From: a virus
Length of the DNA: 27,939 bases
Direction: 5' to 3' (one strand)
IMG/VR virus record: IMGVR_UViG_3300044643_001274
Coordinates: 1 to 27,939 of that record
The position numbers and the translations under genes were made by a program. The notes below the pieces were generated by a model that saw only the letters and a program-made list of their open reading frames with translations, was not told the DNA's origin and ran no database searches. This document shows positions 1 to 6,151 of the stretch, in pieces; the stretch's first letter is position 1; every line of letters begins with the position of its first letter.

Positions 1-142
1 TCGAGTCCTGGGCACGGGACCGGATGAACTCCCTCCATCGGGGGTCGTCCTTCACTCGCCAGTTCCTGACGGCGCGGACGGAGACGGAGTGAGCGGAGGC
101 GCACTCTTCGATGAGCGCGGACTCGTGACGGGAATTCCTCAT
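1..142 (-). CDS. Small terminase-like HTH protein, N-terminal 47 residues (runs off left edge)
   Basis: An open frame begins with ATG at 142 and leaves the window at position 1. The visible peptide starts MRNSRHESALIEECASAHSV and continues through a helix-turn-helix-like stretch (roughly residues 8-30, including SVSVRAVRNWRV) into a basic, Arg/Trp-rich segment. Small terminase subunits and Nu1-type packaging proteins begin with such a DNA-binding domain and act as the first component of the packaging motor by recognising cos or pac DNA. The position supports this: on a circular map the next gene in the reading direction would be the large terminase, whose C-terminus is at the other edge. A TTTGACA heptamer lies 13 nt upstream, and a GGAACGGAAG stretch could serve as a ribosome-binding site. 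It could instead be another HTH regulator, because the C-terminal half is not visible. Confidence 0.6.
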   Translation of the reverse strand, partial: MRNSRHESALIEECASAHSVSVRAVRNWRVKDDPRWREFIRSRAQDS

Positions 143-147
143 GGCTT

Positions 148-179
148 CCGTTCCGTGTCAAAGGAACAGAACGGAACGG
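148..179. promoter_or_regulatory. 9-bp inverted repeat at the start of the small-terminase-like gene
   Basis: CCGTTCCGT at 148-156 is the exact reverse complement of ACGGAACGG at 171-179, with a 14-nt spacer that contains the TTTGACA heptamer of the minus strand. Further GGAAC boxes lie at 163-167 and 193-197, and a GTTCC at about 215. Its place just upstream of the start codon suggests an operator, a packaging-protein site or an mRNA hairpin. Only the symmetry is seen; the role is inference. Confidence 0.45.
156..162 (-). promoter_or_regulatory. TTTGACA heptamer, leftmost of nine exact copies
   Basis: On the minus (coding) strand the heptamer TTTGACA occurs at 156-162, 10816-10822, 16102-16108, 20786-20792, 22337-22343, 23131-23137, 25314-25320, 26823-26829 and 27411-27417. 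Near copies (TTTGACT) lie at 12186-12192 and 2813-2819. Distance to the downstream start codon is 13, 16, 13, 17, 33, 14, 17, 13 and 13 nt for the exact copies, and 13 and 20 nt for the near copies. I saw none on the plus strand. It resembles a sigma-70 -35 box, but no -10 box follows and the start codon is too close. A translation-initiation or late-expression signal is an alternative. Confidence 0.6.
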
Positions 180-547
180 GCGCGGAAGGTCGGGAACTAA
201 TCGGCTTCCCTAACGTTCCAAGCTAATTCACGCAAAAACAACGCCAGTGCGCCCAACCGCTAGGAGTGAGAGATGGTAAAAGATTCCTTCCGGAGGGGGT
301 CGGCTAGGCCATTCAGACGCTCATCGTCGATTCCACCCAGTTTCTACTCGACCGACCGAGAGAAAAACTAGCTGGTAGGTCAAAAGACCATCGTTACCTT
401 CTATAGAAGATATGTAAGAAGCTATTGGTAAGTGCTTTGATAGGGCCGATGGTGGTGCGGAGAGACCATAGTAAGACCGACGCTGACCATCGGTAAAACA
501 CGCCGAATCATAAAAACCCGTCCCCTCCCTCCCGAGATCATTGGCCA
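180..547. other. Noncoding region with repeated ACCATCGGT boxes and palindromes
   Basis: No convincing gene is seen here. The stretch is richer in A+T than its surroundings. It carries ACCATCGTT (387-395), CCGATGGT (446-453, inverted) and ACCATCGGT (486-494), and further copies follow at 550-568. The 446-453 and 486-493 copies are inverted with respect to each other and could pair. CTTCTATAGAAG at 398-409 is a perfect 12-bp palindrome, and GGTC-AAAA-GACC at 378-389 is a short hairpin. The region separates the last early gene from the small terminase. A late promoter, a packaging site or a replication origin would all fit, and nothing in the sequence decides between them. Confidence 0.4.
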
Positions 548-751
548 CTACCGATGCTCACCATCGGTTTTCTTTGGCAATCCAAGGGCGCGGGACGGAC
601 GGTGGGATTGAGGCTGATCGGACTGACCCATCTCCCGGATTGCGTCCACCCTACCCATCATATAGGCGGCGAGAAGCAGCTTGGAATCTGGCGATTTAAT
701 GGAGGCACATCCTGTCAGGATGAGTGCCAGAAAAAGGAAAACCCTGCGCAT
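548..751 (-). CDS. Small lipoprotein
   Basis: The start is taken at the ATG at 751, giving 67 residues. The peptide begins MRRVFLFLALILTGC, a classic lipoprotein signal with a charged start, a hydrophobic core and lipobox LTGC, so Cys15 should be lipidated after signal peptidase II cleavage. The mature part (about 53 residues) is hydrophilic, with a short helix-prone segment and a Pro/Arg/Lys-rich tail. An upstream in-frame GTG at 769 would add MQGSPA and spoil the signal layout. It is the last gene of the early leftward cluster, 43 nt after the helicase gene. Small phage lipoproteins may act in superinfection exclusion or lysis; no specific function can be assigned. Confidence 0.65.
   Translation of the reverse strand: MRRVFLFLALILTGCASIKSPDSKLLLAAYMMGRVDAIREMGQSDQPQSHRPSRALGLPKKTDGEHR
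550..575 (+). terminator. Possible intrinsic terminator, rightward
   Basis: ACCGATG (550-556) pairs perfectly with CATCGGT (562-568) across a 5-nt loop and is followed by TTTTCTTT, ending at 575. This is the layout of a rho-independent terminator for plus-strand transcription, though the stem has only 7 bp. On the minus strand it covers the last codons of the lipoprotein gene and has no U-tract. The right arm is also a copy of the ACCATCGGT box, so the hairpin may be a by-product of a binding-site array. Confidence 0.35.
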
Positions 752-794
752 GGCCGGTGAGCCTTGCACAGGGTGGAATGTTCCGCCAGTTCCT

Positions 795-1898
795 TCAGCT
801 TACACGCCAGCGGCGATTGTCCTTCCCTCCCACGCGCTCGAGCTTCACCGTCCCAAGCTCCTCACCGAAGCGGAAGACCCGCCCATTGTAGCGCGCAAAG
901 AGCCGCGACATCTTTGCCCTGGCTGAGGTGTAGATCTCGAACTCCTTGGTCTCGCGATCCGTCTTCCCCTTGATCTGCTCCTCGAAGAGCCCCCGGTTGC
1001 GGCAGATCCAGATCACCTCGTCGAATGTGACGCCCTCACGGGTGCGGAGTTCAAGGCCATCTTGGAAGATCCCCTCGGCCATCGCCTGCACCAGATCGCG
1101 CATGTCGGCGGCGTCTGGATCGCCGAAGTCCTCGCTCTCGGGCTTTCGTAGCGGATCGCCGAAGCCCGCATTCTCCACGATCCCCCCGATCACCCGACTC
1201 CAGTCCTCAAAGCCCACCAACCGCGACGAGCAGGCAGGACGCCCGGCCTTGTCCCATGCCACGATGAGAGACCAGAGAGCCGAGAGAATGGCGAATCTCA
1301 CCTCCGGCCTCGCCAGATACTCAGCCCCCATCGGACGCTCGATCTTGCGGGCCTGCGGGTCTGCCTCCTTTTGGAAGAGATCGATGAAGATCGACCGCCG
1401 GGCGATGTCCGAGGAGACCTCCGCCTGATTGCTGGTGAACATGAGCATCGTCTGCTTCGCCACCTCATACTTGGCCGACGAGCCGAGCCGCCGAACCGAG
1501 ACCACCGAGGAAGTCGCGAACTGCTCCAGATAGGCGCTATCCAGCTTGTCCTTCACATTGTCGAAGATCACCGAGTCCGATCCCGCCAGCACCTCCGAGT
1601 CCAGCACCTTCTGCAGCTCCTCGCGTTCCTCCGGTAGGGCACGCATCGCGGCGAATCCCCTGACCGGCACCTCCACCACCATGGCTAGAAGAGACTTGCC
1701 TGCCGCTGGGCCGTTGGCATTCCAGATGACGAGCGGCACTTGTGCCTGCTCAGGCAGGAGCGAGACGGCAAAGCGCGTCATCATCGCCGCGATCTGGCAG
1801 GAGAGTGATCGCCCCCCATCATCGGCGAATGGGAACTCGTGCAGGAGATCCGTCAGGTAATCGACGGCAGCCTCGTTGGGCATCAGGTCGTATGTCAT
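795..1898 (-). CDS. Phage replication helicase, ATPase domain
   Basis: This 367-residue protein has the signature of the AAA+/SF3-like ATPase half of phage primase-helicases. A Walker A-like loop is at residues 60-70 (NANGPAAGKSL; the first Gly of the canonical GxxxxGK is Asn). A Walker B-like IFDN is at 111-114, a sensor-1-like TSN at 155-157, and paired arginines at 167-168 form a likely arginine finger. The N-terminal HEFPF (about 20-24) is also typical of this family. It would unwind the phage origin and fork. The start ATG overlaps the preceding stop by 4 nt and has a good AAAGGAG ribosome site. The family normally carries an N-terminal domain on the same chain. Here that domain seems to be encoded separately at 2313-2792, with two small genes between. 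Confidence 0.75.
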   Translation of the reverse strand: MTYDLMPNEAAVDYLTDLLHEFPFADDGGRSLSCQIAAMMTRFAVSLLPEQAQVPLVIWNANGPAAGKSLLAMVVEVPVRGFAAMRALPEEREELQKVLDSEVLAGSDSVIFDNVKDKLDSAYLEQFATSSVVSVRRLGSSAKYEVAKQTMLMFTSNQAEVSSDIARRSIFIDLFQKEADPQARKIERPMGAEYLARPEVRFAILSALWSLIVAWDKAGRPACSSRLVGFEDWSRVIGGIVENAGFGDPLRKPESEDFGDPDAADMRDLVQAMAEGIFQDGLELRTREGVTFDEVIWICRNRGLFEEQIKGKTDRETKEFEIYTSARAKMSRLFARYNGRVFRFGEELGTVKLERVGGKDNRRWRVS

Positions 1899-2149
1899 TT
1901 GGACTCCTTTAGCTTCTTGATCTCGTTTCGTAGTTCGTATGATTCGTTATAGCCGCCTTTTCGGAATCCTTCGATGATCCCTGCGTAATGGTGCAGTTGT
2001 TGAACTATCGCCTCGGCTTTCTCGGATCGCTCTTTCCAATGAGAGGCCATCATGTCGCCACGCCTTGCGGCATCCATGACCATTTCTTTAGATCTCTCAA
2101 GTTCATCACGGAGCCTTGCGACCTCGTTGTTGGTGTCTGGTTGGTTCAT
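1895..2149 (-). CDS. Small coiled-coil protein
   Basis: The gene encodes 84 residues, almost all helix-forming and charged (E, K, R), with heptad-like spacing at residues 9-60 (VARLRDELERSKEMVMDAAR and onward) and a Lys-rich end. There is no Cys, signal peptide or membrane segment. Its ATG overlaps the stop of the 48-residue gene upstream, and its stop overlaps the helicase start, both as ATGA junctions, so translation is probably coupled through the replication cluster. A helicase accessory or loader role is possible from position only. I do not recognise a family. Confidence 0.65.
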   Translation of the reverse strand: MNQPDTNNEVARLRDELERSKEMVMDAARRGDMMASHWKERSEKAEAIVQQLHHYAGIIEGFRKGGYNESYELRNEIKKLKESK

Positions 2150-2292
2150 TCGTGCGTGTTTTGTTTTGGTTTCTGTTCCTTCTTCTTCCAGTTGATCGCC
2201 TCATACCGGCTGCGATACTCCTTGGAGAAATTATTCCTGGGCGCATCGCCCTTGCCGTTCTCGGCAGTCTTTCGGTTTTCATCCTTCATCAT
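2146..2292 (-). CDS. Small basic protein, 48 residues
   Basis: A short frame starts at ATG 2292 (a second ATG follows immediately) and encodes a hydrophilic, Lys/Asn/Arg-rich peptide including NNFSKEYRSRYEAINWKKKE. The stop TGA overlaps the ATG of the next gene (ATGA). The ribosome-binding region is formed by tandem GGCTGAA units directly upstream, which supply AAGG. The junction geometry and codon flow match neighbouring small genes, so it is probably translated. No family is recognised. The strongly basic end suggests nucleic-acid contact, which is inference. Confidence 0.5.
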   Translation of the reverse strand: MMKDENRKTAENGKGDAPRNNFSKEYRSRYEAINWKKKEQKPKQNTHE

Positions 2293-2305
2293 TCAGCCTT
2301 CAGCC
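2292..2305 (-). repeat. Tandem GGCTGAA heptamers at gene junction
   Basis: Two exact GGCTGAA units are read on the minus strand in the 20-nt gap between the helicase N-domain gene and the 48-residue gene. They supply the purine-rich ribosome-binding stretch of the latter. Related arrays are at 2831-2858, 3774-3801 and 4087-4114. Confidence 0.7.
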
Positions 2306-2312
2306 TTTCGGC

Positions 2313-2792
2313 CTACGCCTCCTTGACTAGGATCTTGGTCTCGGCGTCATAGCCCGCCGACTGGAGAGTCAGTTCACCGGCACGGATGATCGGCACCGGG
2401 ATGCGCGAGATCCGGCGCAGAGGACGTTGCAGGGCGAGGAACTGGTGAGAGGTCAGGCACGCCTCCGCCTGCATCTTGTTCATCGAGTCGGGCCGCGCCT
2501 CATAGGCATCGGAGCCGTCCTCCTTCTTCCATGGCATCTTGACCAGCTTCACCGTGCGGAGATTCTTCTCAGCATAGGTGCGGAAGCAGGCCGGGGTCAG
2601 CGGCTGCATCCTGTCAGTCTTCGGCTCCAGCACCACGGGGAGACCGTCTTGGAGAAAGACCCCGTTCCGGCTCATCACCTCACCGATATCGTGGGCGAAC
2701 TCCGAGAGGATCCTCCCCACCCGGGGAAGCTCGATGTGCGGCAGACCCGGGTCAGTGCCTGGGGTGGGAGAGGGTTCATTGTTTTCAGTCAT
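2313..2792 (-). CDS. Phage helicase N-terminal domain-like protein (split gene)
   Basis: This gene encodes 159 residues. The motifs HIELPRVGRILSEFAHDIGE (about 19-38), the phrase LTSHQFLALQRPLRRISRIPVPI and the final SAGYDAETKI recall the region just ahead of the ATPase domain in phage primase-helicases, where the chain would continue into the FPF segment seen at the start of the 795-1898 product. Here the frame stops and two small genes intervene. A divided two-subunit helicase is therefore likely, but recognition is from pattern memory. Upstream, a TTTGACT near-copy of the late-gene heptamer lies 20 nt before the ATG, and no Shine-Dalgarno is seen. Confidence 0.5.
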   Translation of the reverse strand: MTENNEPSPTPGTDPGLPHIELPRVGRILSEFAHDIGEVMSRNGVFLQDGLPVVLEPKTDRMQPLTPACFRTYAEKNLRTVKLVKMPWKKEDGSDAYEARPDSMNKMQAEACLTSHQFLALQRPLRRISRIPVPIIRAGELTLQSAGYDAETKILVKEA

Positions 2793-2830
2793 GTGCGTGT
2801 GTTCGTTGAGTCAGTCAAATCTTGGTTTTC

Positions 2831-2858
2831 TTCAGCCTTCAGCCTTCAGTCTTCAGAC
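2831..2858 (-). repeat. Four tandem GGCTGAA-type heptamers
   Basis: On the plus strand the units are TTCAGCC, TTCAGCC, TTCAGTC and TTCAGAC, in perfect 7-nt register. They fill most of the gap between the primase stop (2871) and the start of the helicase N-domain gene. The same unit appears inside the primase gene and, inverted, in the zinc-ribbon gene. This looks like an expandable or dispersed micro-repeat and not like coding sequence. Confidence 0.75.
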
Positions 2859-2870
2859 CTGCTGCCACCC

Positions 2871-4070
2871 CTATCGGTGGTGGAGATCGGCCAGAACCCC
2901 CGCATCCCGTCGTAGCTCCGAGGCCATCGGTGAGAATTTCGCATTGCAGGGAGCGTAAAATTCCAGCCTCTCCGCGCAGGCCAGCATCGACTCGGCATCC
3001 TCACCCCACGCCGCAGCGCGAGCCGCCTCCACCGCATCCCGCAGCGCATCGCGGACGGGTGGCCGGTCCATGATCCGCTCGCCGAAGGGAGGCCACGGAT
3101 TCACATAGAGCAGCTTCTGGAGAGCAGCCTTCTCAGGGCGGTATTGCTGAGGCAGCCGGGTCAGCCTCACCGCAGTGAGAGCCTTCGGATCAGCCCCGAT
3201 CCGGGCGAGAGTTGCCTTCTGAGCGCGAGCCCAGGCATCCCACTCAGCCTTCGAGGTCGGGCCGGAGAGAGCCGACATCCCAGTGCCACTGCCCGGCACA
3301 CGGATCAGCGCATGGACAGACCGGCCACCGCTGGAATAGATCGCCGAGACAGGCAGCGTCGTTTTCGCCAGAGCCCCGAGCCAGATGCGCGGATCAGCCT
3401 CGTCAGATTCGAGGAGGGCGAACTTCCAGCGCGTCACCGACTCCTCAGAGCGGCGTGATGGCTTCCCCGTGCGCGGGTTCGGGTATTCACGGCCATCGAC
3501 CGGATTGGCCAGATACCACATCCCCCGGGCGCCGCAGGCCGGGATCGGCTCATCAGGCCACAGAGCCTGACCTTGCGACTTATCATCTGAGAAAATCAGC
3601 ACCTTCTCCCCCGCATAGAGGAGAGAGAGGAACCCTGCCGAGTCCAGCAGAGAGGGATCGGCATAGGATCGGGCCGCGAACCAGTCCAGCCTGGGGCGGA
3701 ACTCCCCAGCGAGAGCCGCCAGGGCCGCAGGGTCGAAGGCCACCGGCTCCGGCTTCGGCAGCGGCTTGTAGTCTTCAGCATTGAGCCTTCTTCCTTCAGC
3801 CTTTCCTTCCAGCAGATAGCCGGTGCCCTTCTTTGAGTGAGAGTTGGCCGCGCTGCGTAGCTTATAGGCCAGATCCCGTTCAGACCATGGAGGAGCGCAG
3901 CGCGAATTGTATTCCTGCATCAGGCTCATCGCCTCCGACTCACCCAGGGCGAACCCATGGACCAGAGCGCAGGCCACCGCGAAGGTCGCATCATGCCCAC
4001 CCGATCCGGCGACCGCCGCATCCATGCGCGAGATATAACGGGAAGCCCGCTCTTGGATCGAGACGCTCAT
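2871..4070 (-). CDS. DNA primase: PriCT-like domain plus AEP-type primase domain
   Basis: The product has 399 residues. Residues 1-85 resemble a PriCT-type helical domain, with GFALGESEAM and CAPPWSERDLAYKLRSA (58-74). A low-complexity linker (88-101) is encoded by the GGCTGAA repeat. Residues 110-330 look like an archaeo-eukaryotic primase: an acidic pair in LESDE (220-224), the Ser-x-His motif in SGGRSVHALIRV (247-258) and VRLTRLPQQYRPEK (301-314). It would make primers for phage replication. The PriCT-like domain lies at the N-terminus, whereas it commonly follows the primase domain, so the order is unusual. The ATG overlaps the preceding stop (ATGA). The exact family is uncertain; a primase role is fairly likely. 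Confidence 0.65.
   Translation of the reverse strand: MSVSIQERASRYISRMDAAVAGSGGHDATFAVACALVHGFALGESEAMSLMQEYNSRCAPPWSERDLAYKLRSAANSHSKKGTGYLLEGKAEGRRLNAEDYKPLPKPEPVAFDPAALAALAGEFRPRLDWFAARSYADPSLLDSAGFLSLLYAGEKVLIFSDDKSQGQALWPDEPIPACGARGMWYLANPVDGREYPNPRTGKPSRRSEESVTRWKFALLESDEADPRIWLGALAKTTLPVSAIYSSGGRSVHALIRVPGSGTGMSALSGPTSKAEWDAWARAQKATLARIGADPKALTAVRLTRLPQQYRPEKAALQKLLYVNPWPPFGERIMDRPPVRDALRDAVEAARAAAWGEDAESMLACAERLEFYAPCNAKFSPMASELRRDAGVLADLHHR
3774..3801 (-). repeat. In-frame GGCTGAA-type repeat inside the primase gene
   Basis: On the minus strand the heptamers GGCTGAA, GGAAGAA, GGCTCAA and TGCTGAA run in register. They encode the KAEGRRLNAED linker between the two primase domains. The first 18 bases match the inverted array at 4087-4114. 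Confidence 0.75.
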
Positions 4071-4285
4071 GCCGGGGAGGCTGTTAGGCTGAAGGCTGAA
4101 GGAAGAAGGCTTTTACCCAGACTCTCAGCACGGCGTTGGGCGCGCGCCCTTTCGATATGAAGAGCCTTCCTGTTTTGCCCTCTCACTCCAGTGCATGGAG
4201 AGAAAGGGGGCGCACCGCATTGAGGGCAGAATCCCTCGTCAACTTCTTCCTCATTTCCTGAGTTCCTGAGTTCCTTATTATTCAT
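4067..4285 (-). CDS. Small zinc-ribbon protein with repeat-derived tail
   Basis: The gene encodes 72 residues. Cys20, Cys23, Cys31 and His43 in FCPQCGAPPFSPCTG...H form a compact zinc-binding motif like those of small phage and actinobacterial zinc proteins (CPxCGAPPgsPC). The following HIERARAQRR is basic. The first ten codons come from a GGAACTCA-type tandem repeat (about 4253-4274), and the C-terminal LLPSAFSLTA is the translation of the GGCTGAA array read from the opposite strand. Both ends therefore look shaped by micro-repeat insertion, and only the core is likely ancestral. The stop overlaps the primase start. A nucleic-acid-binding role is inferred. Confidence 0.65.
   Translation of the reverse strand: MNNKELRNSGNEEEVDEGFCPQCGAPPFSPCTGVRGQNRKALHIERARAQRRAESLGKSLLPSAFSLTASPA
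4087..4114 (+). repeat. GGCTGAA array, inverted relative to the primase copy
   Basis: The plus-strand units GGCTGAA, GGCTGAA, GGAAGAA and GGCTTTT are in 7-nt register. The 20-mer AAGGCTGAAGGAAGAAGGCT is shared, in opposite orientation, with the array inside the primase gene about 300 bp away. Confidence 0.75.
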
Positions 4286-4288
4286 AGT

Positions 4289-4483
4289 TCACAGATCCAG
4301 ATTGGAAGGGGTTGAGCGCAGGCCGGGCACCTCGAGGGCATCGACTTTGACCCAGATCCCGACACCTCCGGTCGAGTCGGCAGGGATCACGCAGACCTCG
4401 CTCGTCTTCGCATGGACTTGGACCACCTTCATCAGACGGCCCGACGACTTCAGGCGCACCAGCTCAGAAATTTTCAAGTTCAT
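4289..4483 (-). CDS. Small SH3-like protein, DUF2158/YodC-like
   Basis: The gene encodes 64 residues starting MNLKISELVRLKSSGRLMKV. The opening resembles the DUF2158 pattern (GDxVxLKSGGpxMTV), and a second half with VCVIPADSTGG and IWVKVDALE would complete a small beta-barrel. These are common, poorly understood phage and enterobacterial proteins. The start is the second of two adjacent ATGs, directly behind AGGAGG, and lies within the end of the upstream gene (20-nt overlap). The longer in-frame extension to 4633 overlaps that gene and is not used. Confidence 0.6.
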   Translation of the reverse strand: MNLKISELVRLKSSGRLMKVVQVHAKTSEVCVIPADSTGGVGIWVKVDALEVPGLRSTPSNLDL

Positions 4484-4694
4484 CATCCTCCTGATTGACG
4501 TATTGGGCCTTGCGGCGGCGGACCGAGCCGAACGAGAAAGTCGAGACACGCTCCATCCCGCGACTTGCGAAGAAGGCATCACACTTCCGTTTGATTTCAG
4601 CCTGGGGGATCCTGCCGCACAGCCCGGCCTCATCTCCCGACTTGGAGAGACGCATCAGCTTCCCGTTCATCGTGGCCCAGCCGTCTGCATTCAT
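4464..4694 (-). CDS. Hypothetical small protein (76 aa)
   Basis: The product starts MNADGWATMNGKLMRLSKSG and has a basic middle (QAEIKRKCDAFFASRG) and an acidic end (NQEDDELENF). The ATG has a GGAGG site 10 nt upstream and overlaps the stop of the preceding gene by 4 nt, so it belongs to the coupled early chain. I recognise no family. The RMxRLSKSGDEAGL stretch may be a short amphipathic helix. Confidence 0.55.
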   Translation of the reverse strand: MNADGWATMNGKLMRLSKSGDEAGLCGRIPQAEIKRKCDAFFASRGMERVSTFSFGSVRRRKAQYVNQEDDELENF

Positions 4695-4915
4695 CGGCGC
4701 TTCCTCCGGGACTTCGGTGCATCGAGGGCCATCGACGGGGCGAATCGGTCCAGTTCGATCTGAAGCTTCCTGAGCGCCTTCCCGAACTCAGCCAGCTCCT
4801 CCTGATTGGAGAAGGAACTCTTGTCCAGCACATGGGAGGCAGCCGCCCGGATCCGACCGCACTCAGCCTTCAGAGCCGCCACCTGATCGCACAGATCCAT
4901 GACACCGGAGTCCAT
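4691..4915 (-). CDS. Hypothetical coiled-coil protein (74 aa)
   Basis: Starting at ATG 4915 the peptide is MDSGVMDLCDQVAALKAECG..., mainly helical with two leucine-rich heptad segments (about 5-30 and 42-58) and a basic tail (KSRRKRR). An alternative GTG at 4930 overlaps the upstream gene. The ATG is preferred because GGGGGA lies 8 nt ahead of it and the preceding stop is 2 nt away. It overlaps the next gene by 4 nt. No function is recognised. Confidence 0.5.
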   Translation of the reverse strand: MDSGVMDLCDQVAALKAECGRIRAAASHVLDKSSFSNQEELAEFGKALRKLQIELDRFAPSMALDAPKSRRKRR

Positions 4916-4917
4916 GA

Positions 4918-5130
4918 TTAGTTCCCCCACTCTAAGGGAGCCTCCGGTTCAGGCAGATGCGCCCAGTGCGTGATGTGAGAGTCGATGGGATCTCCGGTGT
5001 GGGCATTGACCCACTCACCTCCCTCGAAGATGGCAATGAAGTGAGCTTCCTGATCCCACGCCAAGACGCAGATCGGACGGTCAGGCTGGAACTCCGAGGG
5101 ATACCACTCGATGGGCTTCGGATTCTTCAT
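4918..5130 (-). CDS. DUF551-like small protein
   Basis: The gene encodes 70 residues beginning MKNPKPIEWYPSEFQPDRPI. The overall pattern is an N-terminal EWYP, then PICVLAWDQEAHFIAIFEGGEW, then a C-terminal ITHWAHLPEPEAP. It is that of DUF551, a short domain frequent in phage early regions (W...lP...vlv...a.y..g.W...thW..lPepP). Its biochemical role is not known to me. The ATG overlaps the preceding stop as TGATG, with GGAGG 7 nt upstream. Confidence 0.65.
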   Translation of the reverse strand: MKNPKPIEWYPSEFQPDRPICVLAWDQEAHFIAIFEGGEWVNAHTGDPIDSHITHWAHLPEPEAPLEWGN

Positions 5131-5570
5131 CAGATGGCCTCCGATTCCTTTGAGAGATACTCATTGATCTGGTTCCATTCCTCGACCATGGGCTTGAGGG
5201 CATCAGCGGCGCGCTTCAGGTATTCGACATTGCCCGTCTCGATGGCCACCTTCCATCGTTCCTTCAGGGCCGAGAAGACCTTCACGAGCCTGTCCGTGTC
5301 TGGGATGGGATCTGATTCCAGCGCGATCCGCTCCGAGACCTCGAAGCCCAGCTCCGTGATGATCTGGGCCTCGACGACCAGAGCCTTATGAAATCCCCAC
5401 TTCTTCTCGTAATGCTCCCTGGAAGCCCTCTTCGCCTTCCCTCCATATTTCTCAACGAAATAACCCCACTTCCAGACATCGATGACAACTTGCTCTGGAG
5501 TATTATCGGGGAAGCTAACCCCGGATGGAGTCAGTTGAACCCCATACTGATCATTAAGTGTTAGTTGCAT
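5130..5570 (-). CDS. Hypothetical early protein (146 aa)
   Basis: The start is the ATG at 5570, three nt after the upstream stop; a longer frame to 5672 lies inside the upstream gene. The peptide MQLTLNDQYGVQLTPSGVSF is followed by a charged helical body with YGGKAKRASREHYEKKWGFH (basic, near 42-61), a central acidic helix and a C-terminal helix ending LSKESEAI. No membrane segment or Cys is seen. The leader is A-rich (ACCAACAACAAAAACCAATA) with no Shine-Dalgarno, unlike its neighbours. A DNA-associated role is conceivable from the basic helix only. Confidence 0.6.
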   Translation of the reverse strand: MQLTLNDQYGVQLTPSGVSFPDNTPEQVVIDVWKWGYFVEKYGGKAKRASREHYEKKWGFHKALVVEAQIITELGFEVSERIALESDPIPDTDRLVKVFSALKERWKVAIETGNVEYLKRAADALKPMVEEWNQINEYLSKESEAI

Positions 5571-5572
5571 AT

Positions 5573-6151
5573 CTATTGGTTTTTGTTGTTGGTTTTCACT
5601 AATTTCATGAGCGCCTGTCGCCTTTCGCTCTCCGACAGCTTGTCGGGGTTTTTCTCCCTCCTGGTTGACCAACCTGCCTTGGCTGACGCCTTGTAGACCT
5701 TCGAGCTTTCCAGCATCTTCTGACCACGGGCGTGGATGCCGAACTCCTTCTCATTCTTCTTCACCCAGTGGCTCACATCGGCCTTTGTTTTGCCGATCTT
5801 CCTCCCGATCTCAGACAGGCTCATCCCACAGAGATCCCACTTCTGGCTCTGAAGCGCCCAGAGAAGCACGATCACCCGGACTCCAATGGCTTCGAGCGTC
5901 GCCGCTGACAGGCCAGAAGTCCCGGCAACCCCCTCCAGCATCCGCTTCAACTGGGAGGCCGCATCTGAGGAATGGATAGAATCAATATACTCCTCCAGAA
6001 ACTCCCGACTGTCTTCGGGCAGACTTTCCAAAATATGTCTCAGATCGATCTCCCTGATCGGGTCATAGGATGGATTGTATGGCTGACGAAGTGCCTCGAT
6101 GGAGTCATTGACCCATGCCCGGTCAGCAGCACATGGAGAAGCAGAGATCAT
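5573..6151 (-). CDS. HTH DNA-binding protein (192 aa)
   Basis: The start ATG at 6151 overlaps the preceding stop (ATGA). The N-terminal 100 residues are helical and acidic (HILESLPEDSREFLEEYIDS). A sigma-like or KorB-like helix-turn-helix sits near 110-132 (MSLSEIGRKIGKTKADVSHW). It is followed by a basic segment with KASAKAGWSTRREKNPDK. Such proteins bind specific DNA as regulators, origin-binding proteins or partition-like factors. Lying in the early cluster ahead of primase and helicase, an origin-binding or early regulatory role is plausible but not shown. Confidence 0.6.
   Translation of the reverse strand: MISASPCAADRAWVNDSIEALRQPYNPSYDPIREIDLRHILESLPEDSREFLEEYIDSIHSSDAASQLKRMLEGVAGTSGLSAATLEAIGVRVIVLLWALQSQKWDLCGMSLSEIGRKIGKTKADVSHWVKKNEKEFGIHARGQKMLESSKVYKASAKAGWSTRREKNPDKLSESERRQALMKLVKTNNKNQ

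Noticed and set aside
321-548. 75-codon leftward frame after the lipoprotein gene
   Set aside because: It crosses all the ACCATCGGT boxes and palindromes, has a GTG start with no ribosome site and no recognisable protein character.
4484-4633. N-terminal extension of the DUF2158-like gene
   Set aside because: It lies in another frame of the 76-aa gene and has low-complexity Ser/Arg content; the AGGAGG-preceded ATG at 4483 is a better start.
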